Assembly (NCBI GenBank): GCA_034687125.1
Contig: JAQGBZ010000015.1
Location: 1-64,000 of the forward strand
Direction of reading: 5' to 3'
Origin: Neelides folsomi
Taxonomy: Eukaryota; Arthropoda; Collembola; Neelipleona; Neelidae
Length of the DNA: 64,000 nt
How positions within the stretch are numbered: the first letter of the stretch is position 1; each line of letters opens with the position of its first letter. Below, one piece after another: positions 47,357 through 59,787 of the stretch. The notes under the pieces were generated by a model. It searched no databases and had not been told where the DNA came from. It was given only the letters and a program-made list of their open reading frames with translations. Position numbers and translations under genes: made by a program.

Positions 47357-48684
47357 AATAAAAGAAAAAGAATTTAGGATTTCATCGGAGTTGTGAACTG
47401 AAAGTGAGGGATGAACTCACCCCCCCAATTGTACTCAAACCACCCGAAGCCATACATAACTATAAAGTCCATGAGTATATAAAGTCCTACAATGGAATTC
47501 TTCCACTGCAACCCTTCCTATACTTATAAAATCCTCCCTTGTGATGCATAGGATGTGATCATTAGACCTTCCACTTCCTTTTTACTATTCATATCCTTTT
47601 AGTCATACCTGATGCATATATAAGTTCCTCGTATAAGTACAATATTCTACATATGCTTATTAGATACATTTCTCCCATTGCATTCCCAAACACGCTCATC
47701 TGATCCGTTCAATCCATTCAATGATTTGTAGAAATGGAAAAGCACGAAGAATCTATGAGTTAAAATTGGCAGAGCAAATAAAGGTCACGATATTATTTTT
47801 AATTTGCACGTATGGACTAATTTCATTTTTTTACTTAGGTATTAGTTGATTAAGATGTGTTTAATAATAGTTTGTGATAGCTTTATTATTATTACATGGC
47901 ATTATCTCAATGTATTATGTATGAACATGTCAATTAGAAAAAATGTATTATAAATAGCAGAAAATTAATAGTAAAATATTTATTTGTACGGTACGTTGTA
48001 CGATCTGGTAAATACTCATATAATTTAGGATTTTGTAATATAATATATCTGTACAAACTTATCAGTGATTAAATATTAGAAAGTAAAAATATAAATAAAT
48101 TGTAGGTAGGAGTAAACGTCACAATAATCAATCCACACATCCAGAATATGAATATTAATCTAAATTATACAGGATATTGATATAGACAAATAATTTTTAT
48201 TAAAATTTTAAATAATTGATTAACTGAAAATCATTATAATAAACGTAGTCTCCTTGCATATTTAACAGTAAATTAAGTTTAATTTAATTACATATTCATA
48301 TCATTTTCTATAGGTTTGTCGATGTAATGAATTCAATTAAATTATTTCTTGTGTACAAATAAAAAATGGTTCATATAAAGTTTACTTTAATCGATTCATA
48401 ATATATTAATCGATGCAAAAGTGATTTTTAATTACAAATATCTCTATTTTTCAAAGAGATAAGTGAAATTTTAATTGAAATTTTAACGATTTTTTGATCA
48501 AATGTTTGCATTCGTTGAGCTAAAGCTAAACATTGCGATTGAAGTTTGCAATTTGACTTTTGCCGATTTTGTGCAATCATTCATTTCTCAATTCATTTTT
48601 AGTATAGGTATTTAGTGTATTTTATTTATCTAACAAAGCTCTGAATTAATTTTCTAAAAGATTGACATCAGGTCAAAGTTGAAG
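47357..48684. other. intergenic between divergent genes, nothing recognised
   Basis: 47400-47720 is less AT-rich and may hold the minus-strand promoter; 47720-48600 is AT-rich and featureless. Confidence 0.5.
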
Positions 48685-49862
48685 ATGTTTAAGTTCAATT
48701 TTCCTTTCAATGATGATTTGTCAAAATTAACACTTTTATTCGTAAGTTTGCTTTAATTGCACTTTATCAACTATAAAGATTGTAGCAGCCTATTAACTAA
48801 TGTTAAAATGATTATTTAGCCTTCGGTTTCAATTGGACACATTGGTCAACTGACGACTGACCTCCTCATCACCAACTTGAAAGCGAAGAAGATCGGGTCT
48901 GTGTTTCATTCAGCTCTTGAACCCATTGCGGCTAATGATGAAGATTCGCTCATTACTTCTTGTCAAAGTGAGTTTCACTTCATCCAACAATTGGTTTATT
49001 TTAATTAATTTATTATTTAGTTTTCAAATCCGAAGAAAAGAAGATGATAATTGTCCAATTTCATGCTCCTGTCTCAAAGGTATGTTAAATCGTTGAAATT
49101 AAGATTTTGTTAAGTATTACATTTAGTATGTAAAAACATTAAAAAGAGGACTTAAAAAACCTAATGATTTTACATTCAAATTCAAATATTAAAATTAATT
49201 TTCAATGTTTAGAATGGCGGTCAAGAGTTTGCTCAATTTCTTCTTGGATGGGGGCAAATGTTCGGAGCAGTGATTTGCTTAGGCAGCATCGGAGCTTCTT
49301 CAAGGTTGGATGGCCAACTCGTTGGATCTCCATTGAGATTTCTCGCAAGTTCAGCATTTGAGAAAAAGCAACAACTAGAAACGTAAATTAGGATTAAAAA
49401 CTTATAGAAATTAAGCATCAAACCAAGCCTTTTTAACAATGTCAACTTGATTAATTTCTTTATATTGATTTAAAATTAAAGATTGGGTTGGAGAGAATTA
49501 GAAAAGAAGGAGGATTTGACGGCAGCCGGACTCACAGAAATTTATTACAAAATCGCAGAAGCGATGTCAATTCCTTTTCTGGCACTTTGCCTTTTTGCTT
49601 CAGAAGGGGATAATTCAATCAATGCTCTTTGTAAGTTTACATCACTTGATAAAATTTAATGATTATTATAAATTAATAGTGTTTAAATTATTTCTTATTA
49701 CTTTCAGATCTCTTGCATTGTGTGAATGAATTACTCAATTTGTTTCCGAAAATGGAAATTGATCCAGAAGACAGTTTTTGGCCATTAGCCGCTAGAAATT
49801 CCGTCCGGGTACCTGCATCTTGGAAAGGGCTTCATGGTGGTTCTGCTCCCCCCATTTACTAA
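48685..49862 (+). CDS. PSMG2: proteasome assembly chaperone 2 (PSMG2/PAC2), 245 aa
   Basis: Six exons (48685-48741, 48820-48967, 49021-49079, 49213-49382, 49482-49630, 49708-49862) close in phase. Signatures: SVSIGHIGQLTTDLLITNL near the N-terminus, a middle SSSRL/GSPLRFL segment, then the late block ALCLFASEGDNSINALYLL and the C-terminus VRVPASWKGLHGGSAPPIY; the family ends with a similar SW..L.G...PP. With PSMG1 it forms the dimer that guides 20S alpha-ring assembly; it acts in cytosol and nucleus. Slightly shorter than the human protein (264 aa). Confidence 0.92.
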
Positions 49863-50764
49863 ACATTTATTTCTTTTAACAAGCTTTATTTTCTTAATTG
49901 GATTTTTTTATCTTTTTCCTGGTACCTAAATATATAACATTGCACTTATCTTGTACTGTATTAAATAAAATTGTTACAATTAAGATTATTAAGAATAAGT
50001 ATATTGTATTATGTTATGTTAATGCGTAATGTTTCAATGAAGGAATAAAAAGAGTAAGAGAAAAAAGATTTATTCAAGGACTTAAAATTATTTCACTAAA
50101 AGTTAGTTGATATTTAATAGTAATTTACTCTATTCAATGTCTTAATTTGCTATTCAATCTAAATAATGTAAGATGTTAGACATTAATCTAACAATAAGAC
50201 ATTTAACTAATTGCTAACACAATTATTAAAGTTAATATTGGATCTACATCATCATCATATGGGCACTGCATGTTGTAAGTATAATGGGAATATTCAGAAC
50301 TGCAAGTTGAATTGTTGAAATTCCAACTCGCCAATTACTGGACTGAAATCCATTTAAACTAAACTAAAAGAATTAAAATTGAAATACTTGGCAATTATCA
50401 AGCTGTTGGACAATTAATCTATCTATCTATCAGCAATGGCTAATAGTTAAATCCGCCCTTACTCTGCGTGTTCCATCTCGCTGTTCAAACCGCGAGCTGA
50501 AGGGAAGAAGTATAATTGATTTAAAGGTAAATGGGAGGATCGGGCCAAGTGGACTGTTGAGTAATTTCCATATTACAATTACGTAGATGTAGTCAACAAA
50601 TCCTGCCGTTTCCTCAAATTCAATTTAATCAACTCATTTTTACTGGATCTCATGTTGGGTTGAAGAATTGAGGAGCTGAAGCCGCCCTCGGCCGCCCACC
50701 GTCCCATTTTCATCTTCATTCACTCTCATCAGAGTCAATCAAAGAATCTCGTCAGTTTCCTTCT
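49863..50764. other. intergenic; right part probably 3'UTR of SMG5
   Basis: Convergent gene ends. 50450-50760 is GC-richer and directly follows the SMG5 stop on the minus strand. It has a short TCTA run near 50422. No gene recognised. Confidence 0.4.
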
Positions 50765-53700
50765 CTACCCATGTCCTTGTTTTTCAGTCCGCTTGGAACG
50801 ACGCTTGAATCGTCCCTTCTTCACATAGTTCTTCGCTTGATCCACAAAAAGGCCTAAAAATAAGAAAAACTCAATTAATTCATTTTTATTTAGGTATTAT
50901 ATAGCTAAATGTAAGTACTTCAATCTTAAATGTTGTTTTTAAGTTTAAGTTTTATGAATGTAAATTAGGATTTTACCAAGTTCTTTGGCCAGTTTAATAG
51001 GATCAAATGCATCTTGATGTTTTGCAAAGATTTGTTCATAGCCTGAGAGATAAATGACTCTGTATTTGTCCCTGATGTCCCCAAATCGCTCACGAATCGG
51101 ACGACTTCGATCTCCCTTCAACTTCTCGACCATCCAACTTCCGTAACCCAAAGTCTCATAAAAGTCCCTATAAAATACATTCGAATATATTATTTAAACT
51201 TTGATATTAATTTATTAATGAACGAATGAAAAATAATCGCTGTAAATTGTGTTTACCGTGATGGAATATCGACCAAGTTCTTGGGTCTTGGAACGAGAAG
51301 ACTCTCAGACGCGATTGCAAATCCAGGATGGGATTTGTAAAGAACTCGGTCGATGAAACGTGACGCGGTCTAAATAACAATTAACAATTATTTGTAATTA
51401 AATTAGCTACGGGTAATTGATTTATTTTAATGTTATCTTTAATGAACATTTCTTACTCTTGCTTCAAGATGCCCCTTCTCCTCCGTCTCCTTTAGCTCAT
51501 CGATTGTTTTCCAAACTATGAAGAATAAAAAAGTTAATTTCAATTAAATATCACATCAATTCAATATCAAGTTAAAAAACTTAATTAAAAAATTACCTTT
51601 AGTTGGAAGTAAAATGACATAATGTGGATCGTCGGTCATGCATTTGATAACATCAAGATGGTAAAGGATGGCTGGAAGGTCAACGAGAATCGTCACAGCG
51701 TCCCCATCCTTAGAATTAAACAAGTTTGAAACTAATTCACCAAATGAAATAAATTCTTACAATTTTCATTGAACGAATTCTCTTTGGCACTCTCCTAAAA
51801 TGTCGTTGATCTGAATTCACACTTCGGCCTCGATAAAGCATAGCCAATTTTTCTCCACGCTGAAAGTAAAAATTTTGTCATATTTTAACAATTAATTATC
51901 CTTTTTTAATGTTAAAATGTAAATTAATATTTTATATTAAATAATACTTGATCTTTTCCCAAAGTTTTCATAGGTATTTTTTCATTTGGACCACCAGATA
52001 CATCAAATCCAAATTCTTGCGAATAGGTGAGACGAAAAGCCGCACGAGGAACTTCAGGGAAACTTTCGCTCATCCAAAATCCAAATTTAAGTAATCGGCT
52101 AACCCGAATTAAAACTTTTTCATTCTCTTTCAATTCCTCACGCTTGAGCTCTTTGAGAATGGATTGAAATGGCTCAAGTCCAAGTTGTGAACGATCTTCG
52201 GCCATCTGAAACAATAAATTAATTAATCAAGTTTTACAAGTAAATAGTAAAAATAATAAGTGTTTTTTGAACTTTGATTTTTAAGAAAGTATTCAATTAA
52301 GCATCAAGTTAATTAACAAAAAAACCTCATAATTGAGTTCAGTAATTTCCTCGGAAGGGTCCTTTGAAAGAAGTAGAGCAAAAGAGTTTTTAATTTCTTT
52401 GCGAACATCTGAAAATCCTCGAGACCATTTTGGACCGGCGAGATAATTCAATGTTTTGATGAACCCTTCGAGTAAACTCCTTTCTGCATGAGTAGCAAAA
52501 GCCATTTGAACCGGCTCAGAAATTTGAATCTGATAAAATATATTATTTTAATTTCTCGCATAATAAATCAGAACTAATCTGTAGTATTAATTATTATAAT
52601 AATGTTAAATTACCCATCTCATTAATGGCACAAGAGCGACTAAAAGTGGCTCAACGGATTTGACAAATTCAGGCGAATCCAAAATAAATTTTGGTTCTTT
52701 GATGATTTTTGGCTCATCCTCTTTGACTTCTTTAATTTCTTCTTCCACAATTGTTGTTTCTTTATCTTCTTCCTCTTCATCTGAATTATCCTCGTCGCTC
52801 GACCAACCCTCAGAAAGTGAAGAAGAAACCGAATCTCCTGAATCTTCTGTATCGCGTCTTTCGTTATCTTCTTCTTCCTCCTCGTCCTCGTAGTTGTCAG
52901 AGCTTTCAGAATTTTTCCTTCGACGATTCAATACGATCCTTTGTCTCGGGACCATTTCAAAATATTCCTTTTCGTCCGTTTTCTTTCTAATTCTCCTCGG
53001 CTTTTTAACTTCTTCAACTGGGTCTTTTACATTGTGGGTCAGTTCGTCAGTAATTTCCTTTTCTTCTTCCACCACTCCAATCTTCACCTCTTTTTCCAAT
53101 ATGAAATGAATTTGGGAGATGATTTGGAAGAAGATGGCGAGTGTCAAAGCCACTACCGTTGAAACATTCTTGGAATCTACAAATTAAATAAATTAAATTA
53201 GGTCAAATGTAGAAAATAAATTATATTTATAAATAAATTACAATTGAATACAAATTTTTTTCTTTACTTGAATCTTGAAGTCTCCAAACCAGCATGACCG
53301 CAATGCTCGTTATGTGAAATAAAAGTTTTCCTTCGATTTCACCAGCAGAAAGTCTTATACCAAAGTTGGTCATCAGTTCTTGACATTCCTGGGATTAAAA
53401 CAATCCAATTTAGCGTTAGTTAAATAATTCAATCAAGCATTTTTAGTCAAGCATAATATAATTTTAATATTAAATCTATTTATCAAACTCACTAGTTCAA
53501 TTTTCATTGCTGGTCCTTGAGCTTCATAAAGAAATCGAACGAGGAGTGTTAAAAAGCGATTAGCAAAAACTTCCATATCCTTCGGTTCGACGGAGGCGGG
53601 TCTTCGTGCAAAATCAACAACTGCTCTGTCCAAGTGAGTTCTCAAATTTCCACAAGCCATTTCATAAGCCACGGCTGAACTTGAACTGTAAAATAAATAA

Positions 53701-54783
53701 TACGCCGCATCGATTCCAAAATTCGTCCCGCTCAATAGATTTCCAAGTTGGTTGTGCGGAAGGCCGTTGGTCGGTTGAAGTAAAAAAGCTTGGATGTAAA
53801 AATCTTGGGCTCGGAATGAATAACTTTCCCCTTCATCTTTATCCCCCTTCTTCAAATGAATATCGGTCAAATATCTAATAAAAACATATTTAAATAATAT
53901 TAAACCTATTGTAATTAATTAATAATTTTAAGCGTTTAAATATATTAGCATATCCAACCTATAAAGATCTCCAATGTTAATGAGGAGTGAATGGACGAGA
54001 TCTTTTGTCCACTGCGGAGTTTCAGCATCACTTCCCTTTCTCACTTCCGTGTCACCCGGGATGTAAAATGTAAGCGGAGTTTTCATTTCCTCATCGTCCT
54101 TCACTTCTCGATCACGAAATTTCATTAAAATGGAGAGAAGTTGACCCACGCCGAGTACAAGGTGTGATTGAAGATAAGCAGACTCAATTCCGGACAAAGT
54201 TTTACCCTAAAGTTAAATTAAGGATTCAATTAATAATAATATAAAAGATTAATCGTTTTAGAAGAAATGAACAAACAAACAAAAAATGAAACTTACCAAT
54301 GACAAATTTTTGACCCGTCCAAAGACATCATAAAGAGCCCCACGCCATAATTTGTCCTTCGCGATCTGTCCATAGTCTTTAGGAGCGAGAAGGAGAAGAC
54401 GCTCGGAAAAGTCTCGAAGTCTTCCCCGTTTGCTAATCAGCTCACTCGAAAATAAATCGACGACCGTTTCGCAACGTCGAGTCAACGATTCAATTTCTCT
54501 GCTACATTCACAGATCTTCCTATAATTAAAAAATTAAAATAGTTAAAGGTAATTTTTTTTAGAAATATCACATTTATTACTAGTGTATATAAAAACATAT
54601 TTATTCAATTAGCAAGTCAAAGGTATAAATTAATCATTTATTCAATTTCAATTATTCGATATTTTTATAAAGCATTTCATAAAACCAATGAAATAGTTAA
54701 TTTAAATTAACTTACTGGAGAATCCTTTTTGGATTCTCTGATCCTTGGGCGTCGCTTCGCCCATCTTCTTTCTTAACACTCAT
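50765..54783 (-). CDS. SMG5: SMG5-like nonsense-mediated decay factor, 909 aa
   Basis: Fourteen exons on the minus strand, all phases closing: 54716-54783, 54297-54519, 53959-54206, 53493-53874, 53268-53388, 52614-53176, 52326-52529, 51948-52205, 51761-51859, 51597-51708, 51457-51515, 51257-51369, 50977-51167, 50765-50853. Residues about 20-350 form the 14-3-3-like/TPR region, with IGDLYRYLTD, DFYIQAFLLQPTNGLPHNQL and YEMACGNLRTHLDRA. An acidic, Ser-rich insert follows (residues about 370-500). The C-terminus is a degenerate PIN domain starting TILVDLPAILYHL; only the first Asp (D732) of the PIN triad is evident, as expected of SMG5 rather than active SMG6. The basic tail is KKGRFKRRSKRTEK. 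Known role: with SMG7 it recruits phosphatase and decay factors to phosphorylated UPF1. Confidence 0.88.
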
Positions 54784-55506
54784 TTTCCGTCCGAACTCAT
54801 TGGCTCATCTCAGCCAACTACCCTAAGAAGTGGAAATAAGAATTAATCCCCACAAACCCATTTTATTTTAAGAAAATATCCTAATTTAGAAAAATATTCC
54901 CAAAGGGTGGTTTACTGAAATAATACGATTAACAAAAGGATTAACCATTACCATGGAAGATGACAAAATGAATTGATGACTTGGAGTGTCGTGGCTTGGA
55001 ATTCACCATCGTCTCTTTCCTCCCTCCGCGAAGAATCTGGTGATGCAATAATCATGTATTTATCAAGTGTTTACAATTCCGTATACCATTGATTAATCTT
55101 TTAATTATGTAAACAAAGCCTATATATGACTTTTACATCAATAGCCACGTAATAGATTTTGATACGCAATGGCTCAAGTATTTAAATCTCCCATTACTGA
55201 GTCAATTAAAACTTTACCTTTTTCCTCCTTGATGGGGAGATGAACGAGGAGGGTGTTAAAGGTCAATTAACGTTAATTAAAAACAAGGAAATTTGGCCGC
55301 ATTGGCCCAAACTCCTTCTGACTTTGGTCTTTGTATGATTTCAAGTTTCCTTGAGATATTTTTATCATCCGACTTTCAACCCACGTGAGGAGAAAGGGGC
55401 AAGGAGGTTGGGAAACTTGGAACTTCATCGCTCTCGTGGGGAATTTAAACCCATGTGATAATTAAGATAAATTTATATAATTATTGAACCTCCGTCGCTC
55501 GGATCG
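54784..55506. promoter_or_regulatory. divergent intergenic region between SMG5 and NUS1
   Basis: About 720 bp lies between two head-to-head starts, with no gene inside. 55180-55500 is GC-richer and abuts NUS1. No TATA box was seen for either gene, as usual for housekeeping promoters. Confidence 0.4.
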
Positions 55507-56589
55507 ATGCAGGATCAGGGGAGGAGTGTCGTGTCAATCAGCGCCTACATCGCTTGGTTGTCCATACACTTCTTGTATTCCTTCTACTCCGCGGTCGCCC
55601 TCAAGTTGAAGTGGAGCTGGCGGAAAATATGGAGGTTTTTATTCTGTCGGGATTATTCTTACGAGGGTCGGGTCAGGGGGCTAGCCGGTCTTTTGCAAAG
55701 TCCACCCAAACACTTAGGAATCGCCTTGACCTATGAGTCGGGAAATTTGAACGATGAGTCCATGTCCATTGACATTCGGTCTTTGGCCCGATTAGTCGCG
55801 TGGGCCTCTGCTGCAAGAATTCCTCTCATTTCGCTTTACGACTATCATGGTAAGTTTGAATACAAATTACATCATTAAAGATTTTCCTATTTATGATATT
55901 AATATTATTACTGTTATGTCAAATTATTAAATAAGTTTTAAATATTTAAGGTCATCTTAAACAAATCGAGTCGTGTCTTCGTACTGCAATCAAATCTCAA
56001 GTTTCACTTGGTACTGTGAACATCCATGTTGCTCCTCACCAATTTCCCCAAACTCCTCCAAATGGTAAAAAGAACGATCATGATTTTATATGAGTAAAAG
56101 TTGTGAATTAGTTTCAGTTAATGAGAGAGTTAAGTTTTAAGTCGCTAATTTAATTGAATGTTACAGGGACGGGAGGAAGCAGTTTGGGTGGATTGGATAT
56201 TCTTTTATTGAGTAATTCTGACGGCCGAGAGGAGCTCATTGACCGAACCAGAAATTTGGTGGAAGATCCCAAAGATCTCACAGACGAAAAATTGGAGACG
56301 AAGCTAAGAGTCGTCGGTCGGGGATTTCAAGGTGACCCGGAACTTCTTCTCGTCGTTGGTCAACTTCGCTCAACTTTGGGATTTCTTCCTTGGCACATTC
56401 GGCTCACAGAAATCAGGTAAAATTTCCTAATTTAATTAAATGTATTCTAAATTTTCGAATCTAAATGCTAATTATTGGAATATTTATTTGATTTCCAGAT
56501 GGCTTCCAACTCTTGACCTTCTTGACATTGAGGATTTCGAAGAATCTCTTCTCCTCTATGGTGGAACCCAGCAAAGATTTGGAACTTGA
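55507..56589 (+). CDS. NUS1: NUS1/Nogo-B receptor, dehydrodolichyl diphosphate synthase subunit, 265 aa
   Basis: Exons 55507-55849, 55951-56064, 56167-56416 and 56499-56589 close in phase. An N-terminal membrane helix (about residues 10-32) precedes the cis-prenyltransferase-like domain. Signatures: LGIALTYES, then [20 protein letters not shown] and LTEI, and the C-terminal RxG-containing end QQRFGT, which in this family contributes to the active site of the DHDDS partner. The catalytic Asp loop of true prenyltransferases is absent, as in NUS1. Role: ER complex making the polyprenyl diphosphate precursor of dolichol. Together with the DHRSX-like gene in this window it covers an early and a late step of dolichol synthesis. 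Confidence 0.93.
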
Positions 56590-57071
56590 GAAAATCGCCA
56601 TTATATCCAGTCACTCAATGCAAAAGATTGAAACATGCCTTAATTCATTCCTATAATTTTCATTAATTTTTGAAATTAAAGACATTGTATAAAGTATTTT
56701 TCTTGAGTACAACCGCGGCCGTACAACACTGCATTATTTGCCAAAATCCAAAGTACACAATATAGCATTATGCTTTATATCAGTAACAGCATTAAATTAA
56801 AAAGTCAATCGTTGTCATTGACTTAAAGTTAGTTCGAATTAATGATTTTGAAAAGACGATGAAAATTCATAAAATTATTGTTTTCAAATTCAAAACGATT
56901 GAATTGAACTTTTTGAATTTGAATCATAAATTCATCAAGAATTGCATATTGCCTCTTTAAAAGTAAGAATACTAAATTCTTTATATTTAATACACGTTAA
57001 TTAAAAATTACAGATATTTAGAATTATTAATTATAATTACTTTTCAGGCTAATTACTGAGATTTGGTGAAA
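56590..57071. other. intergenic, nothing recognised
   Basis: AT-rich spacer of about 480 bp between two co-oriented genes. Confidence 0.5.
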
Positions 57072-58907
57072 ATGAGTCGGTCTAAACCAATGGATAAAGC
57101 TCAACCGTCGCAACGTTCATGGAAGAACAAAGCAGATCAGAAGTCAACCGTGGAAGAAAAAGATATGATGTTTCCAGATGTCAATCAGGAAGAAGAAGAC
57201 AGCAAGTCTTTCAAGGGTGCCGATTACGAACACGTGCTTCATGGAATAAGTAAAAGATTTCGAGGGAATCTTCGGAGGAAAATCCAACTAATTTTGGATC
57301 GTAACTCCATTGGAAACAAATTTGGGAAAGAAGGGATCAAAAAGAGAGAAATTGAAAAGGTTGGATGTTTGCAGTGGATTTTCAGCACCATCAGATCCTT
57401 CATTTTTATGTACAAGGAGGAACCCATTCCCAGTGAATTTCTCAGACATAGAGCACTCTTTTGGTTTCTGGTCTTTTTGAGTTTTGTAAGTGATTCACTA
57501 TTAAATGAATAAAATTTATATGATAATCTAGCTAAAGAACACTATTTATTTCATTTGATCAATTTTAAGATTTTCTTTGTTTAGGCTTTGAATGTGGTGA
57601 TATTCTTTTATTACTTTTGGGTGACACGAGTTCCAAAGACCGTGACATATACTTATGTCCATGACTATTTCACTGCAATGCTTCCCGTTGAAATGGTCAC
57701 CATCACTTTCATCAATGTCTTTCTTACACTCAGAATCATCTTCAAGCACAATTTTGAATTTCAAAAATTTGTAAGAAAAAAATTAGTCAACTATCGACTA
57801 TTTGCCAATTTGCTCACATTTGGAAAATTACCCCAATTTGCTTTATATAAGCAGATGATATAAAAATGAAGTCTTTATTTAAACTTTTATAACCAATTTT
57901 GTGTTGCAGTTTAAATTAGGAACTGCTTTTGAAATCCTTCATCTGATGATTCTCATCCCTTTAACGATTGATTGGGTCATTGAAGAAAAATACATGAAAG
58001 CATATCTGATAGAAGACTTTGAATATAAAGTATGGGAAGAAAGTGATGGGACTTTCATAGAATCTGATGAATTTCCTTATGACTGGGCTTTTACTCAAGA
58101 ATACGTTAGTAAATTTTTTAATTTGAAGACGTGACTTTATTATAATAACTTAAATATTTAGTTATACCAAAATACAAATCATTGTTTTTTCTAAATAAGA
58201 CTTTTAAGAATATAAACTTAAACAGCACGAGTGTTGTGGAGTGAATTCCTACAAAGACTACTTTGCCCACCATGAAAATGATACAGTTGGAAGTTTTGAT
58301 CCTTCAACCTTTATCTTCAATGTCACTTGCTGTCCTCTGCGTGTCAAGGTGTGATCAATGACCATTAAACAACAAAATTTTCATTAAAAATAAAAAAGTT
58401 TGAAATTGAACCATTTTTGTGTTTATGCAATAGGAAAACTGTAGTATGACGGATGTGTTCAAGGATGGATGTTATCCCAAAGAATGGAAGATTTATATGA
58501 CTTACACATTGGGAAATATGGGATTCCTCATTTTCATATTTTGTTTTTATGTAACAACAATTTAATTTATATTTATAATACTTGTTAATTAACTTGTAAT
58601 GAGAAAATGGAAAAGAATTTTTTAATAATATTATGATTATTAATATATATGATAGGTTTTTCTTAACCGTTTTGTCGGATTTTACTGGAAATACTTTTCA
58701 CAGATTAGGTGAGATATAATAAATTAATTAATTGATTGATTAAATATGAGTTTATGATGCATTATTTCATTTAACGATTTCAATTCTAAATTCAGTGACG
58801 AGAGGAGACAAGAGGATCCTTTCAAGAAATCAGAAACGAAGCAAAAATGGAAAAGTTGGGAAATTGCGAATCGAAGGAGAATGGATCATATGGACCCTGC
58901 GGATTAA
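57072..58907 (+). CDS. tetraspanin with long N-terminal extension, 399 aa
   Basis: Seven exons (57072-57485, 57585-57770, 57910-58104, 58226-58348, 58434-58550, 58656-58708, 58796-58907) close in phase. Four helices: about 129-150 (spanning the first junction), 166-190, 202-224 and 314-334. The large extracellular loop bears HECCGVNSYKDYF and then CC (VTCCPLR), C (ENCSM) and C (DGCYP), the tetraspanin disulfide set, with N-glycosylation sites NDT, NVT and NCS. The 128-residue hydrophilic N-terminus (KADQKSTVEEKD ... KRFRGNLRRKI) is far longer than the 10-20 residues usual in the family. The third intron uses a GTTAGT donor. The C-tail is charged. Tetraspanins organise membrane protein complexes; the specific partner is unknown. 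Confidence 0.85.
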
Positions 58908-59179
58908 AATCTTGAAATCTCTTTCGATTTATGTCTAACTACAAAAATTGTTAATTACTTGAACGTAGTATTATTGATAGTTTTAATGTAAGGATCTCAT
59001 ATAGTATGTATCTTAAATATGTTACCCTCGCCTTATTGTTAGTGCAAGAATGTTTTATTGAATGATAATAAAAATAACCAAATAATTGGGCGATTACAAT
59101 TTTGAATTTAATTTACATTACGTTGATCACTTATTCTTCTTGACGTGACTGGAGACTACTTTAGCTTTTGACCTCGAGT

Positions 59180-59505
59180 TTATTTTTTCTTCTCTGGTAC
59201 AGGTTCGAACTTTCCGTTGTAGATAGGGATGTAGTCCACGATGACCCGCCATTCGGTGAAAAAACACATCATCATGAAAGCGCTAGCGCCGAACACTCCA
59301 AGAGTAGGAGTCCTGTAATCATTAAACATTAATTAGAGTTCCAATTAATCGAGTCTAAAATAATATAATAAAAGATGTTTTTGAACTGAAATTACCAATT
59401 TTTGACTTGTTCTAAAAGTCTTGGACCAACTGGGGGAAGCGAGGAAGAATTCCTCACTGATGGACCAGCCAACTTCCGAACCATCAGCCGACCATTTCCA
59501 ATCAT
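59180..59505 (-). CDS. UQCR11: cytochrome b-c1 complex subunit 10 (UQCR11), 80 aa
   Basis: Minus-strand exons 59396-59505 and 59180-59312 join in phase 2 (AATTG|GTAATT ... TACAG|GACT). The C-terminal two-thirds match the small complex III subunit: NWTPTLGVFGASAFMMMC as the single membrane helix, then FFTEWRVIVDYIPIYNGKFE, parallel to the conserved TDWR...D..P..NGKF of the family. The N-terminus (MVRKLAGPSVRNSSSLPP), basic and Ser-rich, is longer than in vertebrates. Too short for simple ORF scans because the intron splits it. Inner mitochondrial membrane. Confidence 0.85.
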
Positions 59506-59787
59506 TTTTAATTAATTAACTCGAGAGATCGAGAAAATAAATAAAAATTGTGATTTTATTCTTCGGTTTTATTCTTTTTGATCTTTCCCTTTTCTTCGCA
59601 GGAATGACCGAGGTGTTGCATAAAATTTCGCATTTAGCCCCAATTTTTTATACTAAAAGCTAGGGACATTCGGGAGTTATCAAAACGATAAGCTTAAATA
59701 TGATAATGATAGCATTAATGAACATAATAAACCAAAATAAAAAATAAATGAAATAAAATAAATTACTTTTATAAGAACATTGAGAAA

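Noticed and set aside
50413-50440. TCTA tetranucleotide run as a microsatellite
   Set aside because: Only about three units long, too short to call.
52660-53162. Several plus-strand Ser-rich frames
   Set aside because: Shadows of the acidic SMG5 exon on the opposite strand.
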